From Branchiostoma floridae (lineage: Eukaryota > Chordata > Leptocardii > Amphioxiformes > Branchiostomatidae), in contig NC_049981.1 in NCBI RefSeq assembly GCF_000003815.2, forward strand, positions 25,843,836 through 25,907,835: a stretch of 64,000 bases of DNA. Direction: 5' to 3'. The position numbers and the translations under genes are program-made. Positions within the stretch are counted from its first letter, which is position 1, and every line of letters begins with the position of its first letter. This document shows positions 12,479-36,000 of the stretch, one piece after another. The notes under the pieces were generated by a model, which was not told the DNA's origin, searched no databases, and saw only the letters and a program-made list of their open reading frames with translations.

Positions 12479-12586
12479 AAGGAGATATCTAATGCGTGCA
12501 TCGCAGGCGATTTAAAGGAGATATCTAATGCGTGCATCGCAGGCGATTTAAAGGAGATATCTAATGCGTGCATCGCAGGCGATTTA
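12479..12586. repeat. Perfect tandem triplication of a 36-bp unit
   Basis: Three back-to-back copies (12479-12514, 12515-12550, 12551-12586) that I read as identical; the unit begins AAGGAGATATCTAATGCGTG. Since 36 is a multiple of three, a short minus-strand frame (12454-12663) carries a repeated 12-residue peptide. Nothing else supports coding. Perfect identity implies very recent amplification. Confidence 0.93.
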
Positions 12587-13633
12587 AGAACCACGGGTTG
12601 TTCAGCACCAAGGAGAGAGACATTTAGAACGATTGGACAGTCAAGAAAAGAGGCCTGCCACAAATTGAATTTATTGCTGTAAATCTAAAGGAAAGGTGCA
12701 AAATAATTGAACACAGCAATATAAAGGAAATCCACAGAAGTTTGCAAGTGGCTGTTGACACCTCACTGTTCGTAAATTGCCGTGCACTACTGATCAGTGT
12801 CGCTTTCTTCTCATGTGCAGATCAGGGGAACGCTTGCGAGCCACATAACAACTCGCTTTTGCACCAAAGAAACCATTTCAAGAGCGATATCCTAGCAATA
12901 AACGTGTGATTAGCTCCCTAAATTGTGTATAAGTTAGCGTCTTTACGCAGGGGGCCGCACACACGGGACACATTCACACTCGCTATCTCTATGGGTAGGA
13001 AGTCAATAGGTGCCCGCGGCGTTCACAATGTGATATGAAGCGAGCTGTGCCAGTACAAACAGCCTCTGGGTAAAACGTCTTTAAGTGAGATATTACGTCG
13101 ATAAGAAGGTAGGAATATCAGCACCATGGAGAGAGACAATTATCAGCACCATTGAAAGAGACAATTAGAGACACTTAAAGAAATCGCGAGTAACTTTTTA
13201 AAAATCTAGGCGCAGCCATGGTAAACTCAAACCTGGACTTGAGTTTTGCAGAAGCCAGACCCATTCATGGACCGAACAATGGTCTTAGACACGGCCTCGT
13301 GTAGAAATGCAGTATTATATGGAACGTTTGGTAAAAAGGCCGGTTATAAAATTAGCTTTAAACTACGTCTGTGATGGTTGCAATCATTCTCCAGTTAAAC
13401 TGTAGTTTCTAACACAAAAATAGACGAAGGAAAATTTTCAAACTGTCCCACTCCAGTTATTTTTACTAAAACATAGACAGGACAAAATTTATGTAAATCT
13501 TTTTTCTGTACGTGGGTTGGAAATTATAGTTAAACTTTGCTTCCGAAAGCTACAGAGTTATCAAGCTCCCGGCACCGCGCTCAAGTTCACTGTCATGGCG
13601 TCCGTCACACCAGTTCGACCCCTCCAAGTTCAC
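12587..13633. other. Intergenic; no gene seen
   Basis: No reading frame, RNA gene or strong repeat recognised. A near-duplicate TATCAGCACCAT phrase occurs at about 13108 and 13140. Confidence 0.4.
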
Positions 13634-13747
13634 CTTGATAATGGCGCTCACGCCCGCCTTTGATCCATCTATCGAGCGGAAAAGAGCCACCGGCGCCTCC
13701 TCCTGAAGGAAGATCGTGTTTCTGATGAAGAATTCGGAAGGGTCGTG
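13634..13747 (-). CDS. Candidate orphan coding exon (38 codons)
   Basis: On the minus strand a stretch preceded by a good acceptor (CATCCTCTCAG) and followed by a good donor (AAG|GTGAAC) encodes 38 in-frame residues. Codons are GC3-rich like those of the real genes here, with a motif FFIRNTIFLQEE followed by a short Gly/Ser turn. I do not recognise the family, and no partner exon was found nearby. The boundaries may be off by a base. It could be chance. Confidence 0.27.
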
Positions 13748-14095
13748 CTGAGAGGATGCCAGTAATTGATGATGGGTGGAGGGCGCTTCTGTTGCCTCTA
13801 AACGTTTCCAATACGAATACGAGTGCGTCGGTCTCACGGCATGTACACATTCGCTCTGCGCTCTGCTCTATTTCTTAAGTTAGGATGTAGTCACGCGACC
13901 ATGTATATTAAGTCCGTTTGAGGTATATATTAACATTTTCATACGCAGTCGTAAGGACAATACGTACCTCATACGCATCTAATTCGTTTTGTGTCAGTTT
14001 TAGGTACGCGTACTGCGCCGTGTTGTGCGCATGTCTGCCTACATAAAACTGATCCTTTAAAGGGGGTTCACTCTTGCGTATATATTCTGTATAAG

Positions 14096-14321
14096 GTCCG
14101 TTTGGAGTTCTTGGCCTCTACCAGGCTTCACAGGTCACTGTAAAAAATAGCAGGAAGTTGAACAAATTTAGATGCCAAATGAGTTAGTGGCATAGAAGTA
14201 GGGTTTACGACCCAGCTAACGCGTCTGACATATCATCTGTCTATTTTTGCTCATTTTCTATTATTTTTCCAGCAGCCTGTTGAGCCTGGTAGAGGCTAAG
14301 ACTTCCATATACGGACGTTCA
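14096..14321. mobile_element. MITE with about 45-bp inverted ends
   Basis: GTCCGT...GCCTCTACCAGGCT at the left (about 14096-14143) pairs with AGCCTGGTAGAGGC...ACGGAC at the right (14272-14321). The interior is AT-rich and non-coding. Exact ends and a target duplication are not clear. Confidence 0.65.
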
Positions 14322-14599
14322 TACAGACTTGACGTGAGTTCCGCACTAACGTATCTTTCTTTCTGACCTTCCTAACCCCGCGAACTAGCCAAAGACAAAC
14401 ATAATTTAGACTCACATGCACGCTGCAGACTGGCAATGGCTCTTTGATACCTCAAAGTAACAGAATCTCCTGAATAGCTGAAAAAGAACAAAACAAGCCT
14501 GCCTACAAAGTCGGATTGAGGTTATATTTTTCAACACCATTGTGACAGAACGCCGCTGTTATAGCCGAGATGAAATGATGACTTGGATCTGATGGGCTC

Positions 14600-14730
14600 A
14601 CGAGGATCTAGCAGAGAGATGTGTGAGTTATTGGGATGAGCTGTGGAAGCGGAGAGACAGCCAATGGGTCGTGTAATTGAGGTACGGGAAAGGGACCACA
14701 GTCAGTTGAACACTGCTTAATAAAGACACC
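14600..14730 (-). repeat. Interspersed repeat, copy of 48535-48660
   Basis: CAATGGGTCGTGTAATTGAG and GGACCACAGTCAGTTGAACA, with the flanking sequence, recur as the reverse complement at 48541-48620. The two copies are clearly homologous over about 90-130 bases. The family is not identified. Confidence 0.7.
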
Positions 14731-17312
14731 GTTCCCACAGAATGCATGTTCCCAATAGAGACGCCTACACCACACATTAGAACGAAAAGCAACAGAGCGA
14801 AAATAAGTAAATGAGAATTGTAATTCTATACACGCTTGGGTGATCTCTGAGCAACTTTATCAGTCCTGTCAGAGCTTGGAAAGTTGCAGTGTGATTAGGT
14901 TACACCTCAGGAAATCCAAGAACAGTCCAGATGGCCACAGTTGACAAGACAGTTGATAAACAGAGAGAGATGGGAGGAGCCTGAGATGCGTATGAGGTGC
15001 GTACAAAACGACAATGAAAGCACAATAACAAAAAGTAATGATAGGTTGGCGTGAATACAGCTTATGATGTAAATTCTTTTAATGTACTTCATATACCACC
15101 ACCACCACCCACTCTGATCCAAACGTTTCCACTACAATGCCATGCGCGCGTCTCAATCTAAAAAGTCTTCTCAAACGATCACGACAACATCAGTCCTGTT
15201 AGCCTCCTGTTCCACACCAATGAAAAGCTATGTATCTGTTTACCTATAATCCTCCAAGGCACAACTAGCAATTTCAGATTGCACGAGCTCCTAATCAGGT
15301 CCTAATGCTTTCCCTTTTGGTCCTTTCATAGCCCCATGCTTGCGCATACACGCTTGATTTGCCGCAGTCGGGACGATACGTGCATATGAATGTTTCAGGG
15401 AACCCTGTCGAGTTCCCACCCACCACGAACACAACTGTCACGAGATAAGTGGGGAGTTAAGTCGCTGTGAGATGGCACATGTATGAGTTTATTCATTACA
15501 TGCAGAGAGACTGATTATGATAACAGTAGACCGTGTTTACATAACTCGATGCGCTTCTAAAATGACAGAAATACAGTAAAGGTCTGATGGCTGTTTAGCT
15601 TCTCCGTTTTTATTAATCCAGTAAAGATGGAAGCTATAACACAGTATATTAGCTAAAACAATGGCCTCAGAAACACATTGGAATCAACACATTGTAGTTT
15701 TGTGCACACAAAGTTACAGGTCTTACCATTGCCATGCTTCGTCAATTATATGAAGTCTTTTGTTCCAAGTATGGCAGCCAAAGATTCATTACTATTAAAA
15801 AAACTCGACTTTCATCGTCTTCGCAGTATAAGGAGTTCACCGCACTTAATGCCCCCCCCCCCTCCACCACCACACACACATGAACAGCGGGACAGTTGAG
15901 CGGGACCTTGCTGAGTGGGGCTGCGGTTGGGAAGGGTCGCGGCGGTCAGCAGCAAACAAAAAACAAGACGGCTCGCCTCAGTGCAAGTACTACAAAAGTG
16001 GTAACAATGTAGTACTAACATGGGGAACATTCAGTTTCTAAAAGACAGACCAACCCAGATATAGATGTGTACACAAATGTGCCATGCGGTTAAGGTTTGA
16101 TACAACACCTCGCTGTCCATGAATCGTAGCGTTGTCTAGTCTCTTATGGCAATAGTTGACTGTAGTAAAACACTGCACGGGTGAGTGAACTGTGCATCTC
16201 TCTCTGTAAAGATAGATCGCCTCTCGATGAATTTGGTCGTAACGTTCTATATCCCCCGTGGAGCCTTGTTGAGCCTTTTGCTGTCGTTATCTCACTGACC
16301 CGTCGCACTTCCCACACGATGCATCCTCGGGCATGGAAGATGTACCCGCCACTGTGCTACTACGCCATATACGAGTCATGGATGTGAGCCAAAATGGAGC
16401 CTAGAAATAGCTGTCTAGTCCCCGGTCCCCATTTAAGCCCCGTTCCGGATGGGTACTGTATTGGGCAAAAAGAACTGGATAGGGAAACGGGCAACGGACA
16501 ATGGGCACTGGGTAGGGCTACAGCATATAAGTACTTGTTTGTTCGTTTGGTCATTTCTGTCACTATAAGAGTCTCTTACAAAGGGAGATTGGACCCACGG
16601 TCATCTATGGATCGTCTATGGAATTTCACATCTTCAGATCTAAGAGGTCCGAGAAAATCTGTAGTCATTAATGAACACGCGACTATTAAAAGATCCCGCA
16701 ACATCTATGAAAGGCCGCTATATTCCGTCGGCAATGATTAACACTAAGGAAAACAAACATACAAGCAAGAAACACAATATAAATGTGACTGTCTGAAATA
16801 ACACGTTTACGCAAAGTGCGCTTAAACAAAGTGCGTTTTTACAAAATTCAAGCACTATTTTGAGGAGGAAAAGTATTTAGAAGTTTTCAAACGTCTGAAA
16901 CTTTTACCGTAAGTCAGCGTAATTACTCCCAGGATGAAGGATTATCGGTGCATGTTCAGGGGGTACGCGCGGTTACCCAAAACGGAAGCAATCCATTAAC
17001 TGCGATGGTGCTACCTACTCCCTGTGGGAACAGTGCATCTATAAGCCTTGCCCCACGAAGTTATCCGCACTAATATAGCAGAACTGACATATAACCCTAA
17101 ATATATTTCTCATTAAGTACTGATGAAGGTACACGCCGGGATGTCGCCACAGACAGACCCCCGCAGATTTCTCGCTGGAAATTCCCGGTCCTGGCGGGAA
17201 ATCCTCATAATTGCCTGACAATGATGAAAACATACAGACGATACGATTCTGCGGTCCCGCGGCGCTGGAAATATTCAACTCTACCACCAGTCGCGTCTCC
17301 ACTTCTGATATG
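14731..17312. other. Intergenic; no gene seen
   Basis: No supported coding region. A C-run followed by CCACCACCACACACA lies at about 15850-15885. Frames such as 16394-16741 have no domain, repeat or splice support. Confidence 0.4.
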
Positions 17313-17396
17313 ATTAACTCATCAAGCTAGTCTTAGAGCGAAAGGACAAGAGATTTCAAACCATCTCCTCTGAGATTTGAGTAAAAGTTCAGGTTT
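17313..17396. repeat. About 85-bp interspersed element, copy 1
   Basis: Homologous to 19211-19305. The 49 bases 17341-17389 differ from 19240-19288 at one visible position, and the similarity extends upstream (ATTAACTC...TCAA...CTAG). No coding capacity. Confidence 0.8.
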
Positions 17397-17689
17397 GATG
17401 CTAGCGTAATTTTGTCACTACCTCAGACAGGCAGATGCCATTGCCGGCACGTCGCTAGGGATAGGATTAATTTGTTCCCAAATCGCTCCACCTTTGTCAG
17501 CATCGGGCTGAATATGACACGGATCACTGTCATAACGAGACGGTGTGTTGGCGTAAGTATCGTAGATTTTGCGGCTTATTGGTACTATTTGTAATCCTTG
17601 CACGTTTTTTTCTTCATGACAAAAATTATAGCCTGGATGAATGTGTAGGATGACGTCTCTCTCTCTACGGTAGCATAGATTATGGAATA

Positions 17690-18270
17690 ATTTCCTCCCA
17701 AATCTAACAATAATTCATTTAGGCCACAGCAAGTAAATTTTATGGATGACATCCTCTGCAGACTGCAAAATTGTGAGATAGAGCGAAAAAAAACAAGATG
17801 GGTAGAAAAAAACAAGATGGCTAAATTTTCAAAATAGACACCATGAATGTTGTAAGAAGAGTTAAAGTGACAAAACATGGTAGTACTGACCACAAATCAT
17901 TCATTCCTGTATTAAAGAAGTGAACTAGCGTAGTAAAAGTGACACTAGTCTGGTAAACTGGTATCACTTACCAAGTTGGCAACTTCACCTATGACTTCCA
18001 TAGTGGTGCCACTTTTCCAACCATCCAGCTGGTTTCACTTCTATGACTGCAATCATGGCTACCTCGCTAATGTCACTCCTACAAGTACAATCATTAGGCC
18101 CCAATACAACATACTTTCCCATTTTGGTACTTTCTTGTCATGTTGACCATCTCCGAAGAAGAAGAAAAAATCTTGTTGAAGAAAAAATCTTGTTTTTTTC
18201 TGAAATCAGGCAAAAATTAATGAGCGCGCGGATGTCATCCATAAAATCTACTTGCTGTGGCCTTATTTGT
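17690..18270. repeat. Imperfect inverted repeat, possible MITE
   Basis: The arm at 17722-17754 (GGCCACAGCAAGTA, then TTTTATGGATGACATCC) pairs with 18231-18262. Flanking A-rich AACAAGATGG / ATCTTGTT stretches are also in inverted order. The interior contains a short GTAAAAGTGACACTAG-type repeat. Confidence 0.6.
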
Positions 18271-19054
18271 AACAAAAAATTCATTATTTTCTTCTTTTTT
18301 CCTATATGTAACTGCCACGAAAGAATACGACAACACTGAGTTTGTATCGGCCACACCAAGAGGCACCATACTAGTATTCTCACTACAACGTTTTCTGTAT
18401 TGTTACTGTCGTATCTATGATCTGACGAGGCAACGCCGAATCTCACAATGCCTGAGTAAGACGAACAGATGAATTGATGAATTATAGACTTTCACTGCCT
18501 TGATGAGTAGATGCTGATCGCGGATTCACGTGTCTGGATGATGAGTTTATCAAATATTATATGAAGAAAAAAGCGAAAACAGCAATGGCCTACGAGTACA
18601 AGCATTGCGATACATTGAGGCAAGTGATAAATTCTTGGTTTTATTGTTGAAGCTTAGATGCTGATGCTGTTTTGTCATGTGTCTGGATCATGGCTGTATG
18701 AAGGATGCTTCTTATTTACATTGTCTTCGGGTATTTTAATGTCTCATGACACAGTGGAACAGTACTGTGACTAACTATATCGTCACTATTTGTTAATCCG
18801 CAATAATACGACAAAAAATGACAGCCATGCCCGCCAGAATTGTCGTATATTACTTGCAATAATTACTTATGAATAATCCATGGTAATAAAGCGACTGTAT
18901 GTGGTCTTCCAGCAAAACAAGACGAGTGACATCTTTCGCATGCACACGTGGACACTTTCTCCTATTTACATGTCTCCGAGGAGAAAAAAAAGTTTACTGG
19001 CACGAATACGTTTGGCCATGTTTGTCCTTTGCTGCTGTTAGAATAATGACCATT

Positions 19055-19150
19055 TACGTGCGCCAAAAAGCAGTTACTCAAGCAACTGGATATGGTTTTG
19101 GAAACGGTCAGACGTCTCAGACAGCCATCCTGAGTCTTTCGTCAGTGACA
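19055..19150 (+). repeat. Interspersed repeat, GCAACTGGATATG family, copy A
   Basis: GCCAAAAAGCAGTTACTCAA, then GCAACTGGATATG, TTTTGGAAACGGTCAGACGT and TCAGTGACACTGG. It matches the minus strand of 40885-41010 and both arms of the hairpin at 43425-43540. Family identity unknown. Confidence 0.75.
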
Positions 19151-19189
19151 CTGGAGAATTCTTGTTGGAGAGAGTCTATACATCATAAT

Positions 19190-19327
19190 TGTGAATTGAT
19201 ATGCAAAAGCCATTAACTCGTCAATCTAGACTAGGATCAAAAGGACAAGAGATTTCAAACCGTCTCCTCTGAGATTTGAGTAAAAGTTAAGAACAGGTTC
19301 ATCTTAACTGTGAATTGATATGCAAAA
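19190..19327. mobile_element. Short element (copy 2) flanked by a 19-bp direct repeat
   Basis: TGTGAATTGATATGCAAAA occurs at 19190-19208 and 19309-19327, enclosing about 100 bases homologous to 17313-17396. A perfect 19-bp flanking duplication is the size left by target-primed reverse transcription, so the insert may be a small retroposed sequence. Confidence 0.65.
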
Positions 19328-32235
<12,908 letters not shown>

Positions 32236-32270
32236 CCATGATGTCATTTGAAAGAAGATATGATTTGATG

Positions 32271-32404
32271 TAATCTCCAAGCAAATGTAGAGAGACAAAA
32301 TCCTAACGTTTGCCAAGCTCTCGTTTGGAAAGTTCGGATACTCCGTGGAACTGGAAGTTTGAGAAACATTACGATTTTGTCTTCCTGCATCTGCTTGGAG
32401 ATTA
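32271..32404. mobile_element. 134-bp MITE, CTCCAAGCAG family, in the RRM gene 3' UTR or flank
   Basis: TAATCTCCAAGCAAATGTAG...GACAAAATC at the left pairs with GATTTTGTC...ATCTGCTTGGAGATTA at the right over about 32 bases. A 9-bp target duplication is not clear (5 of 9 positions agree). Confidence 0.75.
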
Positions 32405-32889
32405 GACTTACAGAGCATCCAGCTGGGGAATACGAAGCAATGTGTTTGTATAATGACGTTGAACTAACCACGGAATAAGTGTAGACAGTCCAATTGATTT
32501 GTATGCGTGTTAAATGTACAGAGCATTTTAGTATTATTAGTTGAGTCAATGTATATCAGAGAGGTATCGACTCTGTTCTTGACAGTAGCTGCCCGTACGG
32601 AATTGACATGCTTTATTGGTATTGTATACTTTTGCATTTAGTAAATGTGACCATTTGAATATTAAAAAGCATAGGCTTAAGTTGGTCCGCTCTATATACT
32701 AGTTTTGCTACACGTCATGTCATAGTCATTTCAAATTAATGTGTATATGTTGTAAATCAACATGAGTCTCCATTCTAGTGTATTTACAGTCGTTCCATAG
32801 TTAATAACAGTGGCAGCATCAAATAGAAATATGGTGATAGAAAAAGTGGCAAAAATGAGATACACATTTATCCTACTTATAAGGTATAG

Positions 32890-32895
32890 AATAAA
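32890..32895 (+). promoter_or_regulatory. Candidate polyadenylation signal of the RRM gene
   Basis: AATAAA about 650 bases after the stop at 32235 and before a LINE remnant at 32943. The implied 3' UTR would include the MITE at 32271-32404. Confidence 0.35.
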
Positions 32896-32942
32896 CTGCT
32901 GTTGAGTGATTGATTTGATTTATTATACGCATCTTCTATAGA

Positions 32943-33070
32943 TTTTGTAAAGCGGAGAACGTCTTCAACTTGGACTACAACTTGCTAGCCGCCATGCTAG
33001 ATAGAGATGCCTGGTCAGACATTGTTAATGGCACCTCATATGTGGACGAACTGAACTGAACTGAGAACGT
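32943..33070 (+). mobile_element. LINE C-terminal remnant with ACTGA tail
   Basis: A 38-codon frame ending TGA at 33057-33059 with an AAMLDRDAW...IV pattern, resembling the last residues of some non-LTR retrotransposon polymerases. It is followed by GAACTGAACTGA-type short repeats, as in LINE 3' tails. Assignment is by memory of the pattern. Confidence 0.45.
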
Positions 33071-36000
33071 CTTGGTTACTACTTGTAACCAAACAAGCGA
33101 AATATTTATGGTGAAAAGCAACGTAACAAAGCTGTCTAGAAGCTATACCTGGCTGCTGTTCTGTCATTGTTGCGATGTATATTCACTATACATACAATAT
33201 CAAGACAGGTCGTTCAGTACGTACAGAGTGATAAAGGACGGTCTACATATCGCTTAGTTCAGTGAGCGCTGCCCTTGAATTCTGCAGCGCGAAACCGCCC
33301 AGCTATAAATCTGTTAAGCGAGCCGTAATATTCGATACCTCCAGTCCAATAAGCGTCACCTGGGGGATACTTAAAGCTTTATTATGGGGCAGGGAAGGTG
33401 ACAGCCGCTTAGTGAGACAATCGTTCATTCTCACCTTCAGACGAACGGGGCAATGTCAGATAAAGGTGGAGTGACATCAATTTCAATAGGAACGGAAAAG
33501 AGTCAAAGTAACAAATTGATGGGAGCCCTCCAGGTCAAGGGTGATATCTTGATTGTACCTGTCTAAAACAGCCAGGGGAATTTCCCTAGTACAGTTGGTA
33601 CAATGAGCCTGCATCTATGAATACAGTACATAACATAGCGTCTTCTCTGTCACGGTTGGTTTTTCATAGGCGTTCCGTAATCGAAAAGTATTAAGCAAGC
33701 AAACGGTTCCAAAATAACATGGGGTCGCTAAACGACAGGATTTTCGCAATACAACATATACCTGTACCCCAAACCGTAGTACAATATACTGTGACACAAA
33801 ATCTCAATGATGATCCATATATTGTGTACGTGTGGGTTTCTAAAATTCAAAGAATTGACTGAATGTTGACACAACCGTCCGAAATTCGTCGGTACCGGCT
33901 ATCGAGTGACAAGATGAATGTTCCTGGTGAATGGCAGAAGGTTGAGACAGTCCGAACCCCGCCCTCCGGTGACTGGTGATGACAGCTCAGGTAACATCGC
34001 CTCCGGGTGTAGGTCATAAATCATTCCTCTTCATATTCATCAATCAACGGCCTGGGCTGATACGTCTTATCATGGTTACCTCATACGACAAAATGAATGT
34101 CAAATGATGATAATGTAAATTTAGCTAGGAGGGTAGGTAGATGATACGACAATAATACATACATATATTACATGTAGTAGTATATGTGGGTATTATCAGC
34201 CCATTTCTTGAGAGAATAATTCAACAAAAGAAAACTTTTTCTCAAACATTAATAAAATCTCTGTTTATACACAACTGCCAGAATGTTCTCGTAATATACT
34301 GATACGACAAGGTACAAAGGTTTCTAATGAATTATGTAGCCGCATCTATCTTGCGGAAACTATAGCACTGGACCATGCTACGTGGAGATTCTTGACAGAG
34401 AGGAGCAAGGGGCCAGTCCCTCACCTAAATACTTAGGCAGGTATGTAGGTACATCTATCTTGTAGCCTTTAGATCTATATGTTTCTTTGTACACTACTGA
34501 GCGTTTGATTTTTTTTTCGTTTATGAAGGAAATGGCCAATGAACAGCCCCACGTTTTCAATGAGTAGCTACTTTTGTGGGTTTAGTAGATGTAATGTGAC
34601 AGCTATTTCAATTTATTGATACCTATTTATCGTATATCATGATCAACTGTTTCAATTTACGTATATTTATCAGTTATCTAAATATTTATGTAAAACTATC
34701 TATTTGTCAGCTTTGATATAATGTTCATTACTGTTTTTTGCCAAATCTGTGTACAATCTTAATGATCATGAAATGGCTTTTGTATTCTTATCATGCATGC
34801 AAAAGTTACAACTGAATGAAAATCGCTTCATCTAAGCAGTTTTTGAACACGCATTGTCTGCGTTCAACATTTGTCCGCCTGCTAGAGCAAAAAGAAAATT
34901 AAACAATACCAACAGTGACATCGACGGATGAATAGATTGTAAATTAAAGTCGACCTTTATTTGCAGAAAATAATATCGTTAATTAAGTTAAAATCATATC
35001 AGAGCGCCCTACACACATGACTCGTCCCGTGCGGAATTATTTGTAACTGATGAATACATTCAAAGTGAATTCGAAGCAGCTCCCAAAATCAATACGTTTT
35101 CCCATCAAAATGTTCCTATCAACAAACACATCATATCAGATGACCTACTTTTGGAACATAAACTATCCTTCTTTTCGCTATCTATGTTTCAGACAGGTAC
35201 AGGTACTTCTAATAGACCACAACACCTCGTGCATACTATCACCTCAGGTACTTAAGTTTAATACGTAAAGTTTTTCGCCGTTTTTCTCTCAATATATCGT
35301 AGATATCAACGCCAGCTAGCTACGAAATAACGATCAATTTTTGTCCCGTCGCCTGTTTAAATCGATCAAGGTCGTATTTCAGGGATATCATCAAATTTCT
35401 CGGCTGAGCTCTCGTCGTGCCATGACCTCATCATCCTAAGATAAACTGTTGGTACAGGCGGTTGGCCCCAGCTTGAGAGCCAATTTTCAGGCAAATTGTG
35501 CTGCCAGAGGGTACAATGATTCCTGACCCCTCGCCGTGCCGGGCCGGTATAATGAAGTGAGGAGGCCGGCCGCTATCTATTATATTCTCCGACACGCTGT
35601 TGCTCGTTCTTCGATCTGTTGGTCGGCAACCTGACGAGCAAGTGGTGAAAGATTGCCATAGTCATAGATTCTAAGGGTACATTGAGAGCTTTTGCAAAGT
35701 TCATTGTTGAAGTAAATGCTCCCAAATTCTTCAAATGCGTGTTATGCCGTAACATCGTGTGAGATGTTCATATTGGAGTGCGGTTTTCATGAGAAGTAAT
35801 AGGGTTTACACAGGAGACATGGACAACATTACCATCTTTTTTGATGTTCGACGTCCCCGGGCAAGCTATCTAGATGACATATCACTCAGTCATTCCCCTT
35901 CATGTCTAGGGCGGACGCAATATACATGTAGATGTAGGGAGCTACAGCATACCAATGACTCTGACTGAGCTGGGAGTCTCAACAGCAAAGTTTCTCAGCA

